Source: Thermoplasmatota archaeon (lineage in GTDB: Archaea > Thermoplasmatota > Penumbrarchaeia > Penumbrarchaeales > Penumbrarchaeaceae). Taken from it: 5,590 nt of DNA. The translations under genes and the position numbers were made by a program. Shown one piece after another: positions 1 to 5,026 of the stretch. The stretch lies in the NCBI GenBank assembly GCA_016929175.1, contig JAFGJI010000128.1:1-5590 (forward strand), in the 5' to 3' direction. Below the pieces are notes generated by a model. It saw only the letters and a program-made list of their open reading frames with translations, made no database searches and was not told the origin of the DNA. Each line of letters begins with the position of its first letter. The first letter of the stretch is position 1.

Positions 1-1
1 G

Positions 2-883
2 GATACCGATGAAATGTTGTACTTCAATGTAAGTAATGGACTTCTTTCAAATTGGATCAATTGTATCGAAGTGGATGATGAAAAAGTATGGATCGGCACT
101 GGTGGTGGATTATTACTCTATGATCAAAAAGAAGACAGTTGGAGTAATTTCACAGTGGAAATCGGACTAGGTGATGCCGAACATGGATATTACTGGGTTG
201 ATGACATAATTATCGAGGACGATTTCGTTTGGGTGGCAACATCTGGAAATTGGCAATATACCATGGGAATCCGACCCTTTGGTGGAATAAGCTGTTATGA
301 TAAAATGACGGGGACATGGAATGCATATGGATCAAAGAACGGGTATCTGATAGATGATAATGTTCAATCCATCCTGATGGAAGATGATAAAATTATCATG
401 TCAACCCTTAGTGGCATTTATATCTTCAATACAAGCGAAAGAGCAACTTACTTTTGGGATGGTTGGATCATGGACTGGGTCAAAAAGACTGATGAAGATA
501 ACTATCATACGATATATTCTTCATTTACTGATTCCAGGATATCTGAAATGGACGTTAGTCAAGATGATATTGTGATCTGGCCAGAATGGAATGATAGTAT
601 TGAGATCCGTTCTTTATCTCTGAATATTGGGACAATTCTTACACAAGAAGATAATGTGTATGATATTGAGGTCGACAAGGATCGCATATACCTTGGAACT
701 AAAGATGGTGTGAAAATTTATAACATGACAACTGACGAATGGGCCTTCATCAATAAAACCCATGGATTATTGAGCAATTATGTCAGGGATATAGAATTGT
801 TCGGCGACCAACTCTGGATTGTCACTGAAGAAGGTTTGAACATTTTTCAGATTTCTTTTGAAGCAGTTATTAAGTCTGAATGA
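2..883 (+). CDS. Beta-propeller protein with two-component-regulator-propeller-like repeats (5' partial)
   Basis: The reading frame is open from base 2 to a TGA at 881-883. The first codons (DTDEMLYFNVSNGLL) read straight into a repeat, so the ATG at 14 is probably internal and the true start lies before the window. Repeats of the Reg_prop type are visible. Counting from that ATG, NGLLSNW...VWIGTGGGLLLYD covers residues 8-37, a diverged unit with VWVATSG and GGISCYD covers about 62-96, NGYLIDDNVQSI...GIYIFN covers 109-139, IYLGTKDGVKIYN covers 225-237, and HGLLSNYVRDI...LWIVTEEGLNIF covers 250-278. Such repeats form the blades of a propeller, often in sensor ectodomains or secreted binding proteins. 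No membrane anchor, kinase or DNA-binding domain follows; the protein ends about 11 residues after the last blade. The ligand and role are unknown. The gene is clearly more AT-rich than its neighbours. Confidence 0.82.
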   Translation, partial: DTDEMLYFNVSNGLLSNWINCIEVDDEKVWIGTGGGLLLYDQKEDSWSNFTVEIGLGDAEHGYYWVDDIIIEDDFVWVATSGNWQYTMGIRPFGGISCYDKMTGTWNAYGSKNGYLIDDNVQSILMEDDKIIMSTLSGIYIFNTSERATYFWDGWIMDWVKKTDEDNYHTIYSSFTDSRISEMDVSQDDIVIWPEWNDSIEIRSLSLNIGTILTQEDNVYDIEVDKDRIYLGTKDGVKIYNMTTDEWAFINKTHGLLSNYVRDIELFGDQLWIVTEEGLNIFQISFEAVIKSE

Positions 884-944
884 ATACTCTAAATATTTGT
901 TCTTGATATCCGTTCTAAACTATTAATGGCATTATTCTCGACCT

Positions 945-980
945 GTCCACTTTGCTTTTTTATAGCTTTTGGTCGTGGAC
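945..980. repeat. Inverted repeat, 6-bp arms
   Basis: GTCCAC (945-950) is the reverse complement of GTGGAC (975-980), with a 24-base loop that contains the T-tract. The right arm also overlaps a tight alternative hairpin, GGTC-gtg-GACC (971-981). This is the weakest member of the series and six pairs could arise by chance. Confidence 0.35.
955..961 (+). terminator. T-tract, possible archaeal terminator of the propeller gene
   Basis: A C followed by six T residues lies 72 bases after the propeller stop codon, with a second T4 run at 967-970. Archaeal transcription commonly ends at T-rich tracts without needing a hairpin. A 6-bp inverted repeat (945-950 with 975-980) flanks the tract. The assignment rests on position and composition only. 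The same TTTTTATA stretch could instead be a TATA box for a transcript beginning near 986-988. Confidence 0.3.
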
Positions 981-987
981 CTATCCC

Positions 988-1035
988 GCAATGAATCCTT
1001 TTCGTCGCTTATGATAAGCTAACAGGATTCATTGC
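988..1035. repeat. Perfect 12-bp inverted repeat with a nested hairpin
   Basis: GCAATGAATCCT (988-999) pairs perfectly with AGGATTCATTGC (1024-1035). The 24-base loop holds a second perfect stem, GCTTA (1007-1011) with TAAGC (1015-1019), closed by the triloop TGA. The result is a two-storey stem with unpaired sides of 7 and 4 bases. An ACA triplet follows one base after the outer stem (1037-1039). Confidence 0.8.
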
Positions 1036-1053
1036 TACATCTCAATGATACAC

Positions 1054-1091
1054 GCCAAATAAGTTGGGAAAATATTGAGTTCTTATTTAGC
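1054..1091. repeat. Inverted repeat, 7 bp extended to 9 bp with one mismatch
   Basis: AAATAAG (1057-1063) pairs with CTTATTT (1082-1088). Beyond a C/A mismatch, GC (1054-1055) pairs with GC (1090-1091). The loop is 18 bases. The stem is AT-rich and so less stable than its neighbours. Confidence 0.5.
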
Positions 1092-1095
1092 TGGA

Positions 1096-1140
1096 TCTGG
1101 ATGTTTAAGATGAGTACATCCTTTCAGCTTAACATCCAGA
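1096..1140. repeat. Inverted repeat, 13 bp with one bulged T
   Basis: TCTGGATGTT (1096-1105) is the exact reverse complement of AACATCCAGA (1131-1140). Allowing one bulged T, the pairing continues through TTAAG (to 1109) with CTTAA (from 1128), giving 13 pairs. An alternative inner hairpin, GATG (1109-1112) with CATC (1117-1120) around AGTA, also fits. Confidence 0.75.
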
Positions 1141-1142
1141 GA

Positions 1143-1163
1143 GGGAAAATCCTGGATTTTCCC
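1143..1163. repeat. Near-continuous 10-bp palindrome
   Basis: GGGAAAATCC (1143-1152) and GGATTTTCCC (1154-1163) are exact reverse complements separated by a single T. As a hairpin this gives an 8-bp stem with a five-base loop; as DNA it is a nearly perfect dyad of 21 bases, which could also be a dimeric protein-binding site. Confidence 0.75.
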
Positions 1164-1213
1164 GGACCTTGGAAGTTGGAATATTCGTTGTTCCCAAGAT
1201 ACTTCCAAGGTTC
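1164..1213. repeat. Inverted repeat, 11 perfect pairs plus extension
   Basis: ACCTTGGAAGT (1166-1176) is the exact reverse complement of ACTTCCAAGGT (1201-1211). A G·T wobble (1165/1212) and a G-C pair (1164/1213) extend it. The 24-base loop contains GGAA (1178-1181) opposite TTCC (1191-1194), a weak inner stem. Confidence 0.75.
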
Positions 1214-1299
1214 CGACCGGTCAAGAGCGGATCCATCATTTGGTCATAAAACCAATATTCTTGGAGTGGTGGCCTCTTCCAGCATCCAGATTACGGATG

Positions 1300-1375
1300 T
1301 CAGATCGATCATCAGGGACGGGGTCCAGAAGACTGTAGGGTTGATGCAGATGGTCCAGGAGTTGATGTGATCTGA
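1300..1375. repeat. Long bulged inverted repeat
   Basis: TCAGATC (1300-1306) pairs with GATCTGA (1369-1375). A G·T wobble (1307/1368) and a two-base AT bulge (1308-1309) are followed by CATCA (1310-1314) pairing with TGATG (1363-1367), about 13 pairs in all. Inside lie GGAC-ggg-GTCC (1316-1326) and two copies each of GGTCCAG (1322-1328, 1352-1358) and TTGATG (1341-1346, 1362-1367). Outside it, GGTGG (1268-1272) could close a branched structure with CCACC (1386-1390). Confidence 0.45.
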
Positions 1376-1390
1376 AGAATGGCCCCCACC

Positions 1391-1416
1391 CCTGATCCAA
1401 GGATATGGAAATCAGG
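1391..1416. repeat. Short inverted repeat before the promoter
   Basis: CCTGAT (1391-1396) pairs with ATCAGG (1411-1416), and after a two-base AA bulge CCA (1397-1399) can pair with TGG (1406-1408). It ends about 15 bases before the TATA box of the surface-protein gene, so it could be the 3' end of an upstream transcript or an operator-like site. Both roles are speculative. Confidence 0.4.
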
Positions 1417-1424
1417 TTTCTACT

Positions 1425-1440
1425 ACAAAGTATTAAATAT
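1425..1440 (+). promoter_or_regulatory. Archaeal BRE/TATA promoter for the surface-protein gene
   Basis: TATTAAATAT (1431-1440) resembles an archaeal TATA box and is preceded directly by the purine-rich ACAAAG (1425-1430), as expected for a TFB recognition element. With the usual spacing of about 25 bases, transcription would start near 1460-1465, leaving a leader of about 30-35 bases that includes the ribosome binding site. Confidence 0.5.
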
Positions 1441-1475
1441 TCTATGGCTAGTGCATTATTATCATACCTCGGCAG

Positions 1476-1488
1476 AAGGAGATAGGAG
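1476..1488 (+). promoter_or_regulatory. Shine-Dalgarno site that decides the TTG start at 1497
   Basis: Two purine-rich motifs lie side by side: AAGGAG (1476-1481) and AGGAG (1484-1488). The second is 8 bases before the TTG at 1497, ideal spacing. No ATG or GTG in this frame lies nearby upstream, and starting at the TTG gives a clean N-terminal membrane segment. Confidence 0.6.
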
Positions 1489-1496
1489 TTGGTCAG

Positions 1497-3716
1497 TTGC
1501 ACAATAAGGGAAGTTACGAAAAGATAATAGCCTTCGCATTCGCACTTTTATTCCTGGGGGCCGTGATCACTGTGGTGATCCTCGATCCACCTCACGGAGG
1601 CTTTGGAGATTCCTTCGCACCTGAAGAGATAAATTCCAGGGTAATACTGGACCAGGGTCATATCCAGGACCCCGCGATCCCTGATGAACTGTTGGTCGTG
1701 GGTGCCGGCCAGGAAGCCGTCGTAAAATTCGAGGTGTTCAATGTAGATCCAGACAATGATATCGACACCATCGAGATCGAGATACCCGGTTCGGAGATGA
1801 TCCACGGAACATCCGAATGGTACAATCCCGGTACCGACCATGAATGGCCTTACCAGGTCACGGCAACCGACGTCATCAGTTTCGAGGCCTATGATGATTT
1901 CACTGGCTCGGAAGGCGGTGATGTTGCATACTACGATACAGCTGGCAATGTCGACGATGCGCTCGACTACATAGAGGATTTCAACGACGGGGACAATCCC
2001 GTGTACAATCTGAGTGAGGGAATAACACTTGCCGTAACTTTCAATGCGTCGGAAACACCAGGTATCAAGATGGGAGAAGATGCGATCAACCTCAGGGTGG
2101 GGGACCTGAAAACAGAGGACCCGGGAGTTCCGTTGACGACCTTCGATCCCTTCCCGTATCCCTATGTCGTGGGTGGTACCAACGATATTTACCTCATCAT
2201 AGTTCTCAAGACACCTACCTGTCATCTCGAGGTCCAGTATGGAGAAGAACATCTGTTCTCCTATTCTCGGGGAACGGATATCAGAACCTCGGAGTATGGA
2301 TTCGAATATGTAACGGACTCCGGTTCGACCGTTGCTGTACTGGAGGATCCGGGAGATACGGTCGTCAATCCCCTCGTGATAGCGAAGGAGGATGGTCTGA
2401 CCGGCGAGTTCACATTGGACATGTACAAGATCCAGATAACAGATGTCGAGATCGGATATGTCGATGATATCCCGATAGTCACCGATTACAGGGACGAGAT
2501 CCCTTCCGAGATGGGCCAGGTAGTCGACAATGACCTGGATGATGACGGCATCCTGAACAAGGTCGATGATGATATGGACGGTGACGGAATCCCGAATTCT
2601 CTTGATAATTTCCCCACCATCTACAATCTGATGCCTGTGGTCACGGGAAAGACGGAGAACCTCACCGTGAAGGAGGATGAGGCATTCTCGCTGACGGTTG
2701 AGGCCAATGATCCCGAAATGGAGGACCTGACCTACTTCTGGACGAACGACCAGGATCCCGAATGGAACGCCTCCGGGGGGGAGATCGATCTTTCGGGTTT
2801 TGAACCTGGAACATACATATTCACGGTATCGATAAGCGATGAGATGGGCAACATCAGGACTGAATCGATAAAGGTGACCATCGAGGAGAACCTGTCCCCG
2901 GTCATCAACCTGGTGTCCGCCGAACCGACCGAGATCACGGCCGGGGAAGAGGTTGTTCTGAGCGTGAACGCAAGTGATCCGGAGGGAAAACTCCTTACCT
3001 GCACATGGACCAACGACATCCATTCGGAGTGGAAGGAGATCGGGAAAACGATAACTGTCAAGGACCTCAAGAAAGGAGAATACACTTTCACTGTAACTGT
3101 ATCTGATGGCTGGTCGAATTCCACCGGGACCGTCAAGGTAACGGTGAAGGAGGAGGAGAAGGGAGGTCTGCCGTGGGTCATCATCATAATAATCCTCGTG
3201 GTTGTGGTTTTGATCATAATAGCGGTTGTTGTCTTCTTCATCCTGAGGAAGAAGAAGGACGAGACCCCCGCTGAGGGAATACCCGAGGGATCGGTCGATA
3301 CCGGTTACGTCGAGGAGGGGGCAGCACCCGAGTCATATTACGAGGGGTTCTACGATCCGAATGCGGAGCAGCCGATCCCCGAGGGGCAGTCCACCGATGC
3401 ACCGATGGAATTCTATCCGGATGACGCTATGCAGCCCCGCCAGGCGCAGTCCTATGAGGATTCACCCGTTATGGAATACCCGCAGGAAGTTCCTCTGGAG
3501 AGCGTACCCGCCCCGGAGCAGGATCCTGGATATTTGACGGAGGCTCCTCCCGTGGAACAACTCTCATCAGCACCACCCCAGGAACCTCAACCGGTACCGA
3601 CACCGGAAGAAGGAGCCCCTGAACCTGATACCGGTCATCCTCCCTCAATGCCGTCTCCACCACCACCGGTCCCGGAGTTCCCCGCCAAACCGGAGGATGA
3701 GGTTTTGGAGCAGTGA
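1497..3716 (+). CDS. Membrane-anchored surface protein with calcium-binding stretch and two PKD/Ig-like domains
   Basis: A 739-residue protein starting at TTG. Residues about 10-29 form an N-terminal membrane segment or signal anchor. Residues about 40-330 are an acidic, beta-rich outer domain that I do not recognise. Residues 344-373 carry thrombospondin-3-like spacing (DxDxDxDG..N..DDDxDGDGIPN..DNFP), a likely calcium-binding linker. Two similar PKD/Ig-like domains follow at about 378-463 and 467-551, each with a WTND motif and an FTVxxSD strand. Residues 559-583 are an almost pure Ile/Val membrane helix ending in RKKK, and 585-739 form a Pro/Glu/Asp-rich, probably disordered cytoplasmic tail. 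Six N-x-S/T sequons (N171, N183, N388, N424, N491, N541) lie in the outer part. If the first helix is not cleaved, both ends face the cytoplasm. The role is probably adhesion, envelope structure or ligand binding. It appears monocistronic, with its own promoter, and converges on the glycosyltransferases. Confidence 0.88.
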   Translation: MHNKGSYEKIIAFAFALLFLGAVITVVILDPPHGGFGDSFAPEEINSRVILDQGHIQDPAIPDELLVVGAGQEAVVKFEVFNVDPDNDIDTIEIEIPGSEMIHGTSEWYNPGTDHEWPYQVTATDVISFEAYDDFTGSEGGDVAYYDTAGNVDDALDYIEDFNDGDNPVYNLSEGITLAVTFNASETPGIKMGEDAINLRVGDLKTEDPGVPLTTFDPFPYPYVVGGTNDIYLIIVLKTPTCHLEVQYGEEHLFSYSRGTDIRTSEYGFEYVTDSGSTVAVLEDPGDTVVNPLVIAKEDGLTGEFTLDMYKIQITDVEIGYVDDIPIVTDYRDEIPSEMGQVVDNDLDDDGILNKVDDDMDGDGIPNSLDNFPTIYNLMPVVTGKTENLTVKEDEAFSLTVEANDPEMEDLTYFWTNDQDPEWNASGGEIDLSGFEPGTYIFTVSISDEMGNIRTESIKVTIEENLSPVINLVSAEPTEITAGEEVVLSVNASDPEGKLLTCTWTNDIHSEWKEIGKTITVKDLKKGEYTFTVTVSDGWSNSTGTVKVTVKEEEKGGLPWVIIIIILVVVVLIIIAVVVFFILRKKKDETPAEGIPEGSVDTGYVEEGAAPESYYEGFYDPNAEQPIPEGQSTDAPMEFYPDDAMQPRQAQSYEDSPVMEYPQEVPLESVPAPEQDPGYLTEAPPVEQLSSAPPQEPQPVPTPEEGAPEPDTGHPPSMPSPPPPVPEFPAKPEDEVLEQ

Positions 3717-3736
3717 AGGGCTCTTCTCAAGGCGTC

Positions 3737-3751
3737 CCATCCGGAAGATGG
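3737..3751. terminator. Small hairpin in the gap between convergent genes
   Basis: CCATC (3737-3741) and GATGG (3747-3751) form a 5-bp stem around CGGAA. It sits inside the 44-base gap between the stop codons of the surface-protein gene and the convergent glycosyltransferase, a natural place for a shared two-way terminator. No T-tract accompanies it, so the assignment is weak. Confidence 0.25.
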
Positions 3752-3760
3752 CAAGTCTCC

Positions 3761-4990
3761 TCATTGTGTACTATCTCTTGCCTCATTAAAGACCGCTTCG
3801 AGCTTGTCGACCTCTTTCTTTACGGAGAACCCGGATATAATGGTCTGTCTTCCGTTCCTCCCCAGAAGCGATCTCAAGGGGGGGTCCCTGACCAGTTTGA
3901 GAATGGCACATGCCAATTCCTCAGGCTCTCCGGGTTCGACAAGTATCCCGTTCTTCCCGTTCTCCACAAGCTCCTCGATGCCGGATATCCTCGTTGTCAG
4001 GACGGGGATCTCCATTGACATCGCTTCCTTGATCGCGTTCGGAAGCATGTCCCTGTCTTTGTCACGAGATACGACAGAGGGCAGACAGAATATCATTGTG
4101 GTCCTTAACTCTCCGATGAGCTCTTCCTGGGTCATAGGTCCCTTGATCGTGAAATGCCGATCAAGCCCCCTCTCCCCGATGATCCTAAGATATTCTTCCT
4201 TCAGAGGTCCATCCCCGACAAGCAGGAACTCGAGATCATCTTCCCCCTTCGCGATCAGGATGGATGCCGCCTCCAGAAGAAACGTTACACCCTTCTTCTC
4301 TATGAATCTGCAAACCGTGGTGATCATTTTTCTCTTATCATCTGGGAAAGGCCTGAACTTCTCGGTATCTATCGCACTCCTTATGACCGGAACATCCCTG
4401 ATACTGTAACTTTTCTCGATCTGCAGCCTGTTGTGATCGGAAATGGTCATTATTCTGGACGATCTGTCCATGATCTCCCTGATCCCCTCAAGTTCCCTCA
4501 ATTCACCGGATTGATAGACCTCCCGTGCCCTCATGGTGATCGTGAAGGGTCTTTTCTTGACATGGGATATGAGGTAGGCCTTCACCAGGTTCTTCTTGCT
4601 GGAAAATGGACTATGTATGAGGTCTATCTCCAGACCTCTGATGGCTCTCAGGCTCAGATATATGTCCATGACCATCCATGGGTCGCTTGCATATTTGCCC
4701 ATGACCCTGAGCGAGGTGATGGTCCAGACGGGATGCCTCATCATATCGATAGCTGTCTTCTTCAGGAAATCCATCAATTTCTCCATACCTCTGCTGTAGA
4801 GCTTACCTGGACAGTATGTTCTATCGATGAGACCGAACTCGATAGCGTCCCCGTGCGCCCTTTCGGATCCTTTCCGGTCGACGACGATGTGGATCTCGTG
4901 CCCCCTCTTCACGAGTTCCACCATCTCGTTGAGTATGAAGGCCTCGGATGTCAGCTTCGGAAACTCTCCGAGAATGTAAAGTATCCTCAT
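3761..4990 (-). CDS. Family 4 (GT-B) glycosyltransferase, WcaL/AmsK-like
   Basis: A 409-residue protein, full length for the family. It should transfer a sugar from a nucleotide-sugar donor to a lipid-linked or surface glycan at the cytoplasmic face. Donor and acceptor cannot be read from the sequence. The N-terminal half opens with LGEFPKLTSEAFILNEM and RGHEIHIVV, typical of exopolysaccharide GT4 enzymes. The linker VIRSAIDTEKFRP (about 202-214) leads to the donor-binding half with R228/K233 (RFIEKKG), LLVGDGPL (256-263), IKGP and LPNAIKEAM. The catalytic E-x7-E motif is D-x7-E here (D314, E322). The HG often seen near residue 153 is replaced by MRARE. ATG at 4990 was chosen because AAGGGG lies 5 bases upstream; the GTG at 4993 would add one residue but leaves only 2 bases. 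It lies 36 bases after the upstream paralogue and is probably cotranscribed. Confidence 0.9.
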   Translation of the reverse strand: MRILYILGEFPKLTSEAFILNEMVELVKRGHEIHIVVDRKGSERAHGDAIEFGLIDRTYCPGKLYSRGMEKLMDFLKKTAIDMMRHPVWTITSLRVMGKYASDPWMVMDIYLSLRAIRGLEIDLIHSPFSSKKNLVKAYLISHVKKRPFTITMRAREVYQSGELRELEGIREIMDRSSRIMTISDHNRLQIEKSYSIRDVPVIRSAIDTEKFRPFPDDKRKMITTVCRFIEKKGVTFLLEAASILIAKGEDDLEFLLVGDGPLKEEYLRIIGERGLDRHFTIKGPMTQEELIGELRTTMIFCLPSVVSRDKDRDMLPNAIKEAMSMEIPVLTTRISGIEELVENGKNGILVEPGEPEELACAILKLVRDPPLRSLLGRNGRQTIISGFSVKKEVDKLEAVFNEARDSTQ

Positions 4991-4995
4991 CACTA

Positions 4996-5001
4996 CCCCT
5001 T
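4996..5001 (-). promoter_or_regulatory. Ribosome binding site of the downstream glycosyltransferase
   Basis: On the minus strand AAGGGG precedes TA-GTG-ATG. It is 5 bases from the ATG at 4990 and 2 bases from the GTG at 4993, so it favours the ATG. It lies in the short gap after the upstream glycosyltransferase stop, consistent with one transcript. Confidence 0.4.
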
Positions 5002-5026
5002 ACCGTGAACGTTGTGGACCGAAATG

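Larger units (their letters stand above)
884..1496. other. Long intergenic region rich in inverted repeats (candidate structured RNA or DNA element)
   Basis: No convincing protein gene is visible in these 613 bases. Between 945 and 1416 almost every segment can fold on itself: stems at 945/980, 988/1035, 1054/1091, 1096/1140, 1143/1163 and 1164/1213 follow one another with short gaps. They are followed by the palindromes GACCGGTC (1215-1222) and GGATCC (1229-1234), short stems at 1240-1244/1251-1255 and 1283-1287/1295-1299, a longer bulged stem at 1300-1314/1363-1375, and 1391-1396/1411-1416. The stem sequences differ from one another, so this is not a copied repeat family. I see no tRNA, 5S rRNA, SRP RNA, RNase P RNA or CRISPR signature. 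The bases from 1417 to 1496 hold the promoter and ribosome binding site of the next gene. Confidence 0.55.

Noticed and set aside
1032..1370. 112-codon + strand open frame in the intergenic region, ending with a protein-like stretch (DVRSIIRDGVQKTVG...)
   Set aside because: It starts at a TTG inside the right arm of a hairpin and has no ribosome binding site. Its first two thirds coincide with four inverted repeats and have no protein-like character. The last 50 codons use plausible codons and could be a gene remnant, but I recognise no family.
945..1416. CRISPR array or copied repeat family
   Set aside because: The inverted repeats differ in sequence, no direct repeat recurs at regular spacing, and no cas gene is in view.
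884..1496. tRNA, SRP RNA or RNase P RNA gene
   Set aside because: No T-loop/acceptor pattern, no SRP helix 8 motif and no RNase P conserved regions were found by eye.
884..1496. Insertion sequence with terminal inverted repeats
   Set aside because: The inverted repeats are local hairpins rather than distant ends of one element, and there is no recognisable transposase or target-site duplication.
1236..1502. 88-codon - strand open frame over the intergenic region
   Set aside because: It covers the promoter and start of the surface-protein gene on the opposite strand, and its composition is not protein-like.
1548..3023. 491-codon open frame antisense to the surface-protein gene
   Set aside because: The sense frame has clear domains, anchor and start signals. 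The long antisense frame follows from the Asp/Glu/Ile-rich codon use of the sense strand and resembles no protein family.
3804..5008. Several + strand open frames (up to 284 codons) opposite the glycosyltransferases
   Set aside because: The minus-strand frames carry conserved GT4 motifs throughout, and the plus-strand frames are antisense shadows.
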